Below are positions 34,022 to 42,490 of a stretch of 64,000 nucleotides of DNA, one piece after another. Location: NCBI RefSeq assembly GCF_037151175.1, contig NZ_JBBCOR010000003.1, positions 62,001-126,000 on the forward strand, read 5' to 3'. The notes beneath the pieces are model-generated. The model was given only the letters and a program-made list of their open reading frames with translations. It did not search any database and was not told the origin of the DNA. Made by a program: the position numbers and the translations under genes. Position 1 is the first letter of the stretch. Every line of letters starts with the position of its first letter. Origin of the DNA: Asaia sp003994335. Its GTDB lineage: Bacteria; Pseudomonadota; Alphaproteobacteria; Acetobacterales; Acetobacteraceae.

Positions 34022-34918
34022 TCACGGCTTCCGGTACCTCAACGCATCGACCAGAATCCTGAAAGCAGGGGGTAGCTCCCGGCGATCGGGATAATAGAGA
34101 TGATAGCCCGAAAACGGGGGGCACCAGTCTTGCAGAACCCGTACGAGCCGCCCCGATGCCAGAAGGGCCAGGGCCTGATCTTCCAGAACGCAGGCAAGGC
34201 CCACGCCCTGTGTCGCAGCATGCAGGATCATCGGCACGTCATTGAGGATGAGCGGCCCTTCAACACGCACCTTGAGATCGCGCCCGTCGCGGCCGAACTC
34301 CCATGCATAAAGGCCGCCACGTGTCTGCATACGGATATTGATACAGGCATGTCCCGTAAGATCATGGGGGGTCGCGGGGACGCCTCGGGCAGCCAGATAA
34401 TCGGGTGAGCCGACGACAGCCATGCGCAGTTCCGGGCTGATCGGCACGGCGATCATGTCCTTTGCGACCTGCTCGCCGAGCCTGATGCCTGCGTCGAAAC
34501 GATCAGTGATTATATCGGTCAACTGGCTGTCGATGGAGATCTCGATCACCAGTTCGGGATAGGCTTCAAGCAAACGCCCCACAGTGGGCCAAAGTATGGT
34601 CTCTGCTGCATGACGGCTGGAGGTGACGCGCACTGTGCCGGAAGGTTTCTCCCTCAGCGCACTCAGGCGCGAGAGCTGGGCGTCGATGTCGTTGAGAGCG
34701 GGACGCAGCGTTGCCAGCAATTGCTCTCCCGCTTCGGTCGGCGCGACATTGCGCGTATTGCGGGTCAGCAGCTTGACACCCATCCCGGCTTCGAGCCGAC
34801 GGACGATCTGGCTGATTGCGGACTGGGATGCGCCCAGAAGGGCCGCTGCCCGCGTGAAGCTGCGTGCCTCGGCAACAGCAAGGAACACCACCAGATCGCT
34901 CAGCTCTTCACGTCTCAT
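34022..34918 (-). CDS. LysR-family transcriptional regulator
   Basis: A 298-aa LTTR with N-terminal HTH (ALLGASQSAISQIVRRLE near residue 30) and an effector domain of the CrgA/DmlR group (TVRVTSSRHAAETIL ..., DRFDAGIRLGE, the LACVLEDQAL stretch). Regulators of this subgroup commonly sit divergently from an SDR or oxidoreductase they control, and here an SDR gene starts 136 bp away in the opposite direction; the intervening AT-rich bases 34950-34990 would hold the operator. Effector unknown. Confidence 0.86.
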   Translation of the reverse strand: MRREELSDLVVFLAVAEARSFTRAAALLGASQSAISQIVRRLEAGMGVKLLTRNTRNVAPTEAGEQLLATLRPALNDIDAQLSRLSALREKPSGTVRVTSSRHAAETILWPTVGRLLEAYPELVIEISIDSQLTDIITDRFDAGIRLGEQVAKDMIAVPISPELRMAVVGSPDYLAARGVPATPHDLTGHACINIRMQTRGGLYAWEFGRDGRDLKVRVEGPLILNDVPMILHAATQGVGLACVLEDQALALLASGRLVRVLQDWCPPFSGYHLYYPDRRELPPAFRILVDALRYRKP

Positions 34919-35054
34919 TGATTAACCCTGATGATAAGCCCATGCAGAATACAGCGTCTAATTTATAAAATCACCTGCGGCTATATCTGTCTTCCCGAAT
35001 GACCTCCGTGGCGAATTCACCCCCCGCGAGAGGTGCAGAGAGCGGAGATTGAGT

Positions 35055-35888
35055 ATGACGAGAGACCTAGTCGTGATCATCGGCGCAGGCGGTATCGGTG
35101 AAGCCATCGCCCGGCGCCAGGGTGTCGGCAAGACGCTTCTGCTCGCCGACAGAAACGTGCAAACGCTCGAGGCTGCCGCGATGCGCCTTCGTGAGGCGAG
35201 CTATGATGTCGTCACACAAGACGTGGACGTGACATCTCGCGCTTCAGTGCAGGCGCTGGCTCGCAGAGCACAGGAGCTCGGCCGGGTCATGCAGGTCATC
35301 AACACGGCGGGGCTATCGCCCAATATGGCCCCGGCGCAGACTGTGCTCGAGGTCGATCTCTACGGATCGGCGCTCGTTTTCGAGGCGTTCGGCGCCGTGA
35401 TCGCACCAGGGGGCGCGGGGCTGATCATATCGAGCATGGCAGGTCACATGATACGCCCATTGCCTGAAGACCAGGAAAAGCAACTCGCCTCGACACCAGC
35501 GGATGAATTGCTCGCCTTGCCGTTCCTTCAACCAGAGGCGATCCCAAATAGCATGATCGCCTATATGGTCGCCAAGCGCGCGAATTATCTGCGAGTCCAG
35601 GCCGAGGCGGTCCGTTGGGGTGAGAAAGCTGCGCGCGTCAACGCCATCAGCCCCGGCATCGTCGTCACACCACTCGCAGCGCATGAACTCGCCTCCGAGA
35701 TCGGTCCTGTCTATCGCGCCATGGTTGAAGCGTCACCAGCCAAACGCATGGCGCCCCCGGATGAAATTGCGATCGCCGCAAGCTTCCTGCTTGGACCGGA
35801 TGCCGGATTTATCACGGGGAGCGATCTTCTTATTGATGGCGGCGTAATCGCAGCCATGCGTGCCGGGCGGCTCCCCGCGCCGAGTTAG
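35055..35888 (+). CDS. Short-chain dehydrogenase/reductase, copy 1 of a paralogous pair
   Basis: A 277-aa SDR. The cofactor loop reads IIGAGGIGEAIARR at residue about 8, an unusual form of TGxxxGIG; the acidic residue after strand 2 (LADRN) suggests NAD rather than NADP. The catalytic Tyr and Lys are in AYMVAKRAN near residue 175, and the Ser is in ISSMAG. ATG at 35055 has GGAG at 35044; a TTG at 35049 is less likely. It is divergent from a LysR regulator and followed by a clear paralog at 36322 with the same domain order and YxxxK context. Substrate unknown. Confidence 0.85.
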   Translation: MTRDLVVIIGAGGIGEAIARRQGVGKTLLLADRNVQTLEAAAMRLREASYDVVTQDVDVTSRASVQALARRAQELGRVMQVINTAGLSPNMAPAQTVLEVDLYGSALVFEAFGAVIAPGGAGLIISSMAGHMIRPLPEDQEKQLASTPADELLALPFLQPEAIPNSMIAYMVAKRANYLRVQAEAVRWGEKAARVNAISPGIVVTPLAAHELASEIGPVYRAMVEASPAKRMAPPDEIAIAASFLLGPDAGFITGSDLLIDGGVIAAMRAGRLPAPS

Positions 35889-36321
35889 TCCGTCCCCATG
35901 CGCGCCGGACCGCGTGCCAAAACCGGTTCATCCTATCAGCGGTTATCGAGCGGGACTGGCAATGCGTCACGCCGCCTCACACGCGCAATGGCTCCCTATC
36001 GAGGCACTTCACCGGAGCTGGGAGGGCCCACCCTTCCTTGCTGCGCGTGACTCATGCATTACTCCGAGCCCATGGATCTGGGAGCGCAATCCCCGTTGAC
36101 GGCAAGGGGTGGTGCAGCCTGTCATGCCCGAAAGTGAACCCATGACAGGACCGTATGTCGCCACCTTCTTCCCGGGCGGGCCGACCTTATTCCCTGACCG
36201 CCAAAGCCAGCCTCTCAAAGACGATGCCTGAGTTCGCCAGAACACCCTCCCCGGTCTCCAATCCATTCGACCCGGGAGGTCTCAACAACACACTGTGTCA
36301 ACGAAGAAAGGAGAAACCTCA
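35889..36321. other. 433-bp intergenic region between SDR paralogs, no gene seen
   Basis: No ORF with convincing start, codon use or homology lies here. It holds one perfect 7-bp inverted repeat, TGTCATG at 36120-36126 and CATGACA at 36141-36147, and a strong AAAGGAG site at the right end for the next gene. It may carry the promoter of SDR copy 2. Confidence 0.5.
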
Positions 36322-37149
36322 ATGTCTGATGTCATCGTTCTCATCGGTGCTGGCTCGATCGGTCAGGCCGTTGCGCGGCGCATAAGCGCTGGCAAGATCC
36401 TGCTCATTGCCGATGTGACGCCTGGCAATGCCGAAGCCGCAGCGAAAACCCTCGCAGATGCGGGCTACGATGTGCGTACCACCAACGTGGATATCGCGTC
36501 TCGCCGCTCGGTCGAGGCGCTGGCAAAGGAGGCCCAAGCGCTGGGGCCGATCACCGGTCTCATACAGGCTGCCGGTGTCTCGCCTTCCCAGGCCTCCGTC
36601 GAGACGATTCTCAAAATCGATCTCTACGGGACGGCGCTCGTTCTCGAATGCTTTGGCAAGGTGATGGCAGGCGATGGCGCCGCCCTCGTCATTTCGTCAC
36701 AATCCGGCCACCGAATGGGCGCGCTCACCCCTGAGCAGGACCGCGAACTGGCCGTGACGCCCGTGGATGCATTGCTGGATCTGCCCTTTCTGCAGCCAGA
36801 CGCTGTACGCGACACGCTGCATGCCTATCAACTCTCCAAGCGCGCCAATGGCTTGCGGGTACGGGCTCAGGCCATGGACTGGGGCAAGCGCGGCGCACGG
36901 GTCAATGCCATCAGTCCGGGCATCGTCATCACACCATTGGCAAATGACGAATTGCGTGGCCCGAGAGGCGCCAGCTATCGCAGCATGATCGAGAGCTCAC
37001 TTTCCGGGCGCGCAGGCACACCCGACGAAATTGCCACGCTCGCGGCGCTCATCATGAGCCCCGATGGACGCTTCATCACCGGGAGTGATTTCCTGATCGA
37101 TGGCGGCACGACCGCCGTTCATTGGTGCAAGGAGTGGGATCGGACCTGA
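36322..37149 (+). CDS. Short-chain dehydrogenase/reductase, copy 2 of a paralogous pair
   Basis: A 275-aa SDR closely resembling the gene at 35055: same VLIGAGSIGQAVARR cofactor loop, DVTPGN after strand 2, the AYQLSKRANGLRVRAQAM catalytic stretch (YxxxK) and NAISPGIVITPL. ATG at 36322 has AAAGGAG at suitable spacing. The two proteins match through nearly their whole length by eye, indicating a tandem duplication followed by divergence. Ser in VISSQSG is the third catalytic residue. The physiological substrate is unknown. Confidence 0.85.
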   Translation: MSDVIVLIGAGSIGQAVARRISAGKILLIADVTPGNAEAAAKTLADAGYDVRTTNVDIASRRSVEALAKEAQALGPITGLIQAAGVSPSQASVETILKIDLYGTALVLECFGKVMAGDGAALVISSQSGHRMGALTPEQDRELAVTPVDALLDLPFLQPDAVRDTLHAYQLSKRANGLRVRAQAMDWGKRGARVNAISPGIVITPLANDELRGPRGASYRSMIESSLSGRAGTPDEIATLAALIMSPDGRFITGSDFLIDGGTTAVHWCKEWDRT

Positions 37150-37224
37150 CAAGGCGGATACCCGCCCGGAAAAGGGAAATCTGCCTTCGTTTGAAAATGC
37201 CTCGCCGGTGATTCCGGTCTTCGC

Positions 37225-37391
37225 GACGTGGTCAAGCCACGTCCTGTCGGCGCGACTGTATCGATACCGGGAGCACATCACAGGGTCGTGCCAATCTTGG
37301 CTCTCTGTGGGCCGAGCCTGCCAGGCCATGTCTTGACGTGTCGGGAGGGCAGAACTCCCGAACGGCGTGGGTCGTCAACCCCGCCCACGCC
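37225..37391. terminator. Cluster of stem-loops downstream of guaA
   Basis: Three perfect inverted repeats: GACGTGG/CCACGTC (37225-37243, loop 5), CGGGAG/CTCCCG (37342-37360) and GGCGTGGG/CCCACGCC (37364-37391, loop 12). They lie between SDR copy 2 and the convergent guaA 3' end. No T-runs follow, so this is more a structured transcript end or bidirectional barrier than a classic intrinsic terminator. Confidence 0.4.
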
Positions 37392-37429
37392 AACAAGGCC
37401 CTCTAATCAGGTGTTCGAAACCGGGAGAA

Positions 37430-39025
37430 TCATTCCCACTCGATCGTACCCGGCGGCTTGGACGTGATGTCGTAGGTCACGCGGTTGATGCCGCGCACCT
37501 CGTTGACGATGCGTCCCGCCACGCGGTTCAGGAAACCGAAATCGAAGGGGTAGACCTCAGCCGTCATGCCATCCGTGCTGGTGACGGCGCGCAGCGCGCA
37601 GGCCTGGTCATAGGTGCGGCCATCGCCCATCACGCCGACGGTGCGAACCGGCAGCAATACGGCAAAAGCCTGCCAGATGGCATCGTAGAGCCCGGCATTG
37701 CGGATCTCTTCAAGATAGATCGAATCTACCTTGCGCAGCAGATCGAGCTTCTCCCTGTCAATCGCACCCGGAATACGAATGGCCAGCCCCGGTCCGGGGA
37801 AAGGATGACGCCCGACAATGGCCTCGGGAATTCCAAGCTCACGACCGAGCGCACGCACCTCGTCCTTGAACAATTCGCGCAGCGGCTCGACCAATTCCAT
37901 GTTCATACGGTCGGGCAAACCACCGACATTGTGGTGCGACTTGATGGTGACAGAAGGCCCGCCGGTGAAGCTGACAGACTCGATCACATCCGGATAAAGT
38001 GTGCCCTGGGCAAGGAATTGCGCCCCACCCAGCTTCGTCGCTTCTTCCTCGAACACTTCGATGAACAGGCGCCCGATGGTCTTGCGCTTCACCTCCGGGT
38101 CCGTCACCCCAGCAAGAGCATTCAGGAACAGATCCGACGCATCGCGATGGACGAGGCTGATATTGAAGCGGCCACGGAAGGTTTTGACGACTTCATCAGC
38201 TTCGCCCGCCCGCAGAATACCCGGATCGACGAAGATGCAGGTGAGCTGATCGCCAATGGCATCATGAATCAGTTTGGCCGCAACAGAAGAATCCACACCG
38301 CCCGAGAGACCACAGATCACGCGGCCCGACCCGACCTGCTCGCGAATGCGGGCAATCTCGAGGTCGCGGAACCCGGCCATGGTCCATGTGCCTTTGCACC
38401 CGGCCACATCATGGGTGAAGTTCTTGATCAGGGCTGCGCCATGCGGTGTATGCACGACCTCAGGGTGGAACTGCACCCCATAGAGACGACGCCCTTCATC
38501 GGCGATGATCGCAAACGGCGCGCCTTCCGACCAGGCCACGGCGCGGAAGCCGGGGGGAAGTGCCGTAACGCGATCGCCATGGCTCATCCAGACCTGCTCG
38601 CGATGCCCGCGCGACCAGGCCCCACGGAACAATGCGCAATCTTCGGCGATTTCGATATGGGCGCGGCCGAACTCGCGATGCTCATGGGTTTCGACCTTGC
38701 CACCAAGACGCGCACACATGGCCTGCTGGCCATAGCAGATGCCAAGCACGGGTACGTTGAGATCAAAGACGATCTCAGGGATCTGCGGCGCATTGTCGTC
38801 ATGCACGCTGGCCGGGCTACCGGAAAGGATGATACCGCGCGGATGGAAACCACGGATCTTCTCTTCCGTTGCGGTGAATGGCCAGATTTCGCAATAGACG
38901 CCGCTCTCGCGCACCCGACGCGCAATGAGCTGCGTGACCTGACTGCCGAAATCGAGGATCAGGATACGATCCTCGTGAAGCTGAAGGTCGAGGTTATCGG
39001 CGTTCTGCGGGGCGGTTTCAGTCAT
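37430..39025 (-). CDS. guaA: GMP synthase (glutamine-hydrolysing)
   Basis: Converts XMP to GMP with ATP and glutamine. The 531-aa protein has an N-terminal class I glutaminase (catalytic Cys in LGICYGQQ near residue 95, His-x-Glu in VQFHPEV near residue 185) and an ATP-pyrophosphatase domain with PP-loop GLSGGVDSSV near residue 240, then the dimerisation domain ending in the conserved SKPPGTIEWE. Length and termini match the family. No riboswitch-like structure is apparent upstream of its start at 39025. Confidence 0.96.
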   Translation of the reverse strand: MTETAPQNADNLDLQLHEDRILILDFGSQVTQLIARRVRESGVYCEIWPFTATEEKIRGFHPRGIILSGSPASVHDDNAPQIPEIVFDLNVPVLGICYGQQAMCARLGGKVETHEHREFGRAHIEIAEDCALFRGAWSRGHREQVWMSHGDRVTALPPGFRAVAWSEGAPFAIIADEGRRLYGVQFHPEVVHTPHGAALIKNFTHDVAGCKGTWTMAGFRDLEIARIREQVGSGRVICGLSGGVDSSVAAKLIHDAIGDQLTCIFVDPGILRAGEADEVVKTFRGRFNISLVHRDASDLFLNALAGVTDPEVKRKTIGRLFIEVFEEEATKLGGAQFLAQGTLYPDVIESVSFTGGPSVTIKSHHNVGGLPDRMNMELVEPLRELFKDEVRALGRELGIPEAIVGRHPFPGPGLAIRIPGAIDREKLDLLRKVDSIYLEEIRNAGLYDAIWQAFAVLLPVRTVGVMGDGRTYDQACALRAVTSTDGMTAEVYPFDFGFLNRVAGRIVNEVRGINRVTYDITSKPPGTIEWE

Positions 39026-39219
39026 GGCGCTCTTTCAACACGTCGTGCATGGGCAAGTTCTGTGGGCATCGTATAGGATGTTCGCAGGGCATCGTCATCC
39101 CAAAGCACGCATTTGCCCCCCGCTAAATGTCACCATTTCTTCACCCGGACGAGAGAATCATGCCCTTCCTCCCCCTCCTCACCGCCTCCGCGAGGGTTCG
39201 CCTGGCTTCTGAAGCAAAT

Positions 39220-39621
39220 ATGCGGTGTGGCTCCGGCATAAGGACAGCATGCCTGGCTCTCCTGGGGCTCAGCGCCAGCCTGACCGCTTGCTCCCCGCCT
39301 GCCCCTCCAAGCAAGGATCCCATCGGGCTCTGGACCGGAGCGCTTGTGGCCGATGAGGGAAGTTGTCCGACGACCACTGATTCGACCCTTCAGATCGGCA
39401 CCAGAGTCATCAGCTTCACACCGGGAGATAACGCGCTGGTGCTCAAGGGCGTGCGGGGCACGGACCCACACCATTATCATGCCCAGCTCGACCTAAAGGA
39501 CGCACAGGGTAAAACCTATAGCATCGTGTTCAACGGCTATCCGGTCGGGAATGCCATTGGCGGCATTTACGGGGCTCCCACCTGCCGCGCCCATATCGTC
39601 ATGACACGTCCAAATCATTGA
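39220..39621 (+). CDS. Small putative lipoprotein of unknown function
   Basis: A 133-aa protein whose N-terminus (MRCGSGIRTACLALLGLSASLTAC) is a lipoprotein signal with lipobox LTAC and a following SPPAPPSKDP linker. The mature part of about 110 residues is beta-rich in appearance, with two Cys (GSCPTT and PTCRAH) that may pair. I do not recognise a family. ATG at 39220 fits the signal peptide; ATG at 39160 would give an overlong signal. It is followed after 64 bp by the tRNA-Arg pair. Coding status rests on the lipobox and the intact frame. Confidence 0.6.
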   Translation: MRCGSGIRTACLALLGLSASLTACSPPAPPSKDPIGLWTGALVADEGSCPTTTDSTLQIGTRVISFTPGDNALVLKGVRGTDPHHYHAQLDLKDAQGKTYSIVFNGYPVGNAIGGIYGAPTCRAHIVMTRPNH

Positions 39622-39644
39622 TTGAAAAAAATTCTTTTTCCCTC

Positions 39645-39673
39645 TTGCAGGGTCGGGAAACTCGCAGTAGAAC
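39645..39673 (+). promoter_or_regulatory. Putative sigma-70 promoter of the tRNA-Arg genes
   Basis: TTGCAG at 39645-39650 (-35) and TAGAAC at 39668-39673 (-10) are separated by 17 bp, with the -10 box ending 12 bp before the first tRNA base. Position and spacing fit a stable-RNA promoter; it is inferred from consensus only. Confidence 0.5.
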
Positions 39674-39685
39674 CCGCCCCACGAC

Positions 39686-39762
39686 GCACCCGTAGCTCAA
39701 TTGGATAGAGCACCAGACTACGAATCTGGGGGTTAGAGGTTCGAGTCCTTTCGGGTGCGCCA
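39686..39762 (+). tRNA. tRNA-Arg(ACG), copy 1
   Basis: A complete 77-nt cloverleaf with encoded CCA end. Acceptor stem GCACCCG pairs with CGGGTGC, discriminator G, CCA at 39760-39762. The anticodon stem-loop is CCAGA-CTACGAA-TCTGG, giving anticodon ACG (read as ICG after deamination), and the T-arm GGTTCGAGTCC is standard. ICG decodes CGU, CGC and CGA. Confidence 0.97.
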
Positions 39763-39794
39763 GTATATATCGTGATCGCTCAAGTGATCACCAC

Positions 39795-39871
39795 GCACCC
39801 GTAGCTCAATTGGATAGAGCACCAGACTACGAATCTGGGGGTTAGAGGTTCGAGTCCTTTCGGGTGCGCCA
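39795..39871 (+). tRNA. tRNA-Arg(ACG), copy 2
   Basis: A second 77-nt tRNA-Arg(ACG), identical base for base to the copy at 39686, with 32 bp between them. Acceptor, D-, anticodon and T-arms are all intact and CCA is encoded at 39869-39871. The pair is probably co-transcribed from the upstream promoter; no separate promoter is evident in the 32-bp spacer. Confidence 0.97.
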
Positions 39872-39895
39872 TTCATTCCTTCGCCGACAAACCAA

Positions 39896-40684
39896 TCAGC
39901 CTGACACTGTCAGTATCGTACCCGTGATGGCGCGCGCCTGATCAGAGGCCAGGAAGAACACCGCATCTGCGATATCCTCCGCTGTGATAACTCCGGCCCC
40001 GCATGATCTGTTCGCGGTAGGGCCCACGCATTCCCTGTGCCCTTCCAGTGCCGGGGCTACCGCCACGACCCGTATGCCATCCGGTGCGACCTCGTCGGAC
40101 AGGGACCTCGTGAGAGCCTCGACAGCGCCGACCGAAGTTGCCTGGGGCACATGAAGGGACATCCCTTTCGATCGCACGGGAACAGCCGAGATATTGATGA
40201 TCACACCCCCGTTGCCCCCGGCTGAAAGCGCCATGTGACGCACCGCCTGAGCGCTGACGAGCACCGTGCCTAGGATATTCGTGTCGATGACCGTCTCGAT
40301 TTCCTGTGGTTCGACTGCTGTGAGCGGGACGGCTATGCAGGAGATGCCAGTCGTGTTGACCACCACACCGATAGGGCCGAAGACGACGGCGCTTTTCTGG
40401 AACACGGCAGCGATCTCGGTATGGTCGCGTATATCAAGAGGAAGCGCCAGAGCGCGTCCCTGCCGTTGCGCGATTCCGCAGGCGAGTGCCTGCGCCTGGA
40501 CCGGATCCCCCCTGTAGGTCAGGATCACAGGGTGGCCCGCCTGGGCAAAACGGAGGGTAACAGCTCGGCCAACGCCGTGGCTTCCGCCAGTGATCAACAC
40601 GGCTGGCCTCGGCCGGAGAGAGCGAGGCACAGACCCTAACGGGATACGCCCGTTGGGTCCGCGACCCTGATCGGTCGTATCCAT
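39896..40684 (-). CDS. SDR-fold protein lacking the catalytic Tyr and Lys
   Basis: A 262-aa protein with the SDR fold. The cofactor loop ITGGSHGVGRA (residues 31-41), the strand-4 VVNTTG, the helix-4 Asn (DTNILG) and the Ser (INISAV, residue 166) are present. The region that normally reads YxxxK reads VPQATSVGAVEAL: Gln181 replaces the catalytic Tyr and Val185 the Lys. It may therefore be a non-enzymatic or altered SDR, or an inactive remnant, although the frame is intact throughout. The start ATG at 40684 has a poor ribosome binding site. It lies 58 bp downstream of a response-regulator gene. Confidence 0.75.
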   Translation of the reverse strand: MDTTDQGRGPNGRIPLGSVPRSLRPRPAVLITGGSHGVGRAVTLRFAQAGHPVILTYRGDPVQAQALACGIAQRQGRALALPLDIRDHTEIAAVFQKSAVVFGPIGVVVNTTGISCIAVPLTAVEPQEIETVIDTNILGTVLVSAQAVRHMALSAGGNGGVIINISAVPVRSKGMSLHVPQATSVGAVEALTRSLSDEVAPDGIRVVAVAPALEGHRECVGPTANRSCGAGVITAEDIADAVFFLASDQARAITGTILTVSG

Positions 40685-40742
40685 GGTGCAATCCCATCTT
40701 CTTGTTTTTATTGGGGATCGTTAGGGGAGAGTATTGATGAGG

Positions 40743-41147
40743 TCAGTGAATGCAATGCGCCAAGGCGGCGCAGACATCACTTTCGAGAAAGGGTTTGGCG
40801 ACGAAAAGGCTGCGGGGCGGGAGCAAGGTACTCCCGGGCATTTGCCGCCCTGACGTCAGTACAAAGCCCATATCGGGCCGCGTGCGTGAGAGATGATGAC
40901 CCAGTTCCAAGCCGGTCATCGCACTCGGCATCTCGAAATCGGAGAAGACAATCTGGATCTGCGGATTGAGGCTGATCATGCTGAGCGCCTCATCGGCGTC
41001 CTCGGCAGAAATGACCGTGTAGCCGGCCTGTTCGATCATATCGGATACGTAAAGACGCAGCAGAACCTGATCTTCAACAACGAGAACGGTTGGCGCTGCA
41101 TGATGCTCGCCAGAGCGAGCGGTACCGAACGATAAATCTGCGCACAT
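40743..41147 (-). CDS. Single-domain response regulator (CheY-like)
   Basis: A 134-aa receiver domain without an output domain. The acidic pocket and phosphoacceptor are present: VVEDQ near residue 24 and FSDFEMP near residue 68, with the Lys in FVAKPF near residue 115 and Thr/Ser in VLTSG. A 20-residue N-terminal extension precedes the domain. Such stand-alone receivers transmit phosphoryl groups from a hybrid histidine kinase to a partner; no kinase gene is nearby. Divergence from neighbours and lack of partner leave its pathway open. Confidence 0.85.
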   Translation of the reverse strand: MCADLSFGTARSGEHHAAPTVLVVEDQVLLRLYVSDMIEQAGYTVISAEDADEALSMISLNPQIQIVFSDFEMPSAMTGLELGHHLSRTRPDMGFVLTSGRQMPGSTLLPPRSLFVAKPFLESDVCAALAHCIH

Positions 41148-41227
41148 GGTCCCCGTCTCTCCCGAAAGAGCATTGAGCTACATCAACGGCGCCAATGCCT
41201 TACAGTTCGTTCAGGACCTTGTTACTT

Positions 41228-42004
41228 CTATCTAACAGTTTCGTCAGGATTCTGTTCGCTGGCGAAACCGACCGCGGTGCCGCCCTGGCCGTCATGGGCA
41301 AGCACATCGATACCCGCCACTCCCCAGCGCCCATCCTTCTGCACCAACAACGGAGCGCCACTTGCGCCACGCGTTGCGGCACAATCATGATCGATCAGCT
41401 GCCCGCGCACCTTCACCACGTGGCACTGCGTATCGCCAATGGCCAACTCTTTCCTGTCCTGCTGGTACCCCGCCAACATCGCGTTCATGCCAGGCGCAGG
41501 CGTCACCATGGGAAGGATCTCACCCGACGCTACCAGTGGATGATCCAGGATCAGCGTAGCATGGTCGGCCTGGCTCGTTCGCAGGGGATGGAACGGATCG
41601 TAAGCGGGTGCGATGATGAACCGGACCGCCCGGGCCGTCGCGCGCCAAGAACCCGTGTCGTAGCCAAGCATGAAATGCACGCTCGAAGGCTGAACGAAAT
41701 TGGCGGCTTCATCCCGCCACAGGCAATGTGCTGCCGTCATGATCACAGAGGGTGCGACCATGAAGCCTGTGCATCGTGCGCCCAGTTCAGTCTGCACCCG
41801 CCCCAGTATACGCCACGGCATATGGCCAACATCGATCGCGTGGCGCGCGCCCTGCCCCACACCGGGCAATGCGGCAGCCGAGGGGCGTGCCGAGACACAC
41901 TCGTAGGGCAAGGGGGTACCCAGAGCGAGCATCATGCCGATCCGCATCAGACGCCGAAGACGGCGCGACGGGGCAGCAGGCGAAAACTCTGATCCCGTTA
42001 TCAT
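41228..42004 (-). CDS. Trypsin-like (S1-family) serine protease, exported
   Basis: A 258-aa serine protease of the S1 fold with a hydrophobic N-terminal export signal (RRLMRIGMMLALGTPL). The catalytic triad is visible: His in MTAAHCLW near residue 85, Asp in TSQADHATLIL near residue 140, and Ser in TRGASGAPLL near residue 215. Cys residues near the triad could form disulfides, as usual for periplasmic S1 enzymes. The ATG overlaps the cdd stop (ATGA), so the two genes are coupled even though no functional link is known. Substrate unknown. Confidence 0.82.
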   Translation of the reverse strand: MITGSEFSPAAPSRRLRRLMRIGMMLALGTPLPYECVSARPSAAALPGVGQGARHAIDVGHMPWRILGRVQTELGARCTGFMVAPSVIMTAAHCLWRDEAANFVQPSSVHFMLGYDTGSWRATARAVRFIIAPAYDPFHPLRTSQADHATLILDHPLVASGEILPMVTPAPGMNAMLAGYQQDRKELAIGDTQCHVVKVRGQLIDHDCAATRGASGAPLLVQKDGRWGVAGIDVLAHDGQGGTAVGFASEQNPDETVR

Positions 42005-42423
42005 GCGCCAGGTTCTTCGCCGGTGTTTCCCGCCGAAAGATGGTCCGGCCCGAATGACCAGGGCAAAAGTGCCTCGAGAGTTGTGTCCAGAACCAGCTTC
42101 CCCTCCGTATTGATAATCCTGACGGGCAATTCCGGCGCGCCAAACTCCCTCAGGCGCTGACGGCACCCGCCACATGGCGTGCACGGGGCCTCACCCGATC
42201 CCACGATCACGATCTCCTCGATGCGGCGCCCACCCGCCATTACCATCGCGGCAATGGCGCTCGCCTCGGCGCAGTTGCCCTGTGGATAGGCGGCGTTCTC
42301 GACGTTGCAACCTGCATGGATCACCCCCTCGCAGAGGAGTGCCGCCCCTACCTGAAACCGCGAATAGGGCGCATAGGCGCGCAGCCTGGCAGCGAGGGCC
42401 GCCTCGATCAGATCCCCGGTCAT
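42001..42423 (-). CDS. cdd: Cytidine deaminase
   Basis: Deaminates cytidine/deoxycytidine to uridine/deoxyuridine in pyrimidine salvage. The 140-aa protein has NCAEASAI near residue 53 (Cys ligand and catalytic Glu) and PCTPCGGCRQ near residue 85, the three-cysteine zinc site of the small tetrameric cytidine deaminases. ATG at 42423 has a strong AGGAGGG site; further upstream in-frame sequence is not conserved. The divergent lysA start lies 68 bp away. Overlaps the protease gene downstream. Confidence 0.93.
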   Translation of the reverse strand: MTGDLIEAALAARLRAYAPYSRFQVGAALLCEGVIHAGCNVENAAYPQGNCAEASAIAAMVMAGGRRIEEIVIVGSGEAPCTPCGGCRQRLREFGAPELPVRIINTEGKLVLDTTLEALLPWSFGPDHLSAGNTGEEPGA

Positions 42424-42490
42424 CAAATATCCCTCCTCGCTTCGCAATCCCAGCTTGGAAGCTGCAGATTGCCCTTGTAGTCTGTCCAGC

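Noticed and set aside
37367..39076. A 569-codon frame on the plus strand, antisense to guaA
   Set aside because: It lies entirely opposite the well-supported guaA, shows no motif, and is a GC-rich codon-bias shadow.
39026..39219. A purine riboswitch upstream of guaA
   Set aside because: No three-way junction or conserved core elements are visible upstream of the start.
39686..39871. Tandem tRNA pair as the boundary of an integrated element
   Set aside because: No integrase and no partial tRNA repeat is found in the downstream 24 kb, so there is no positive evidence.
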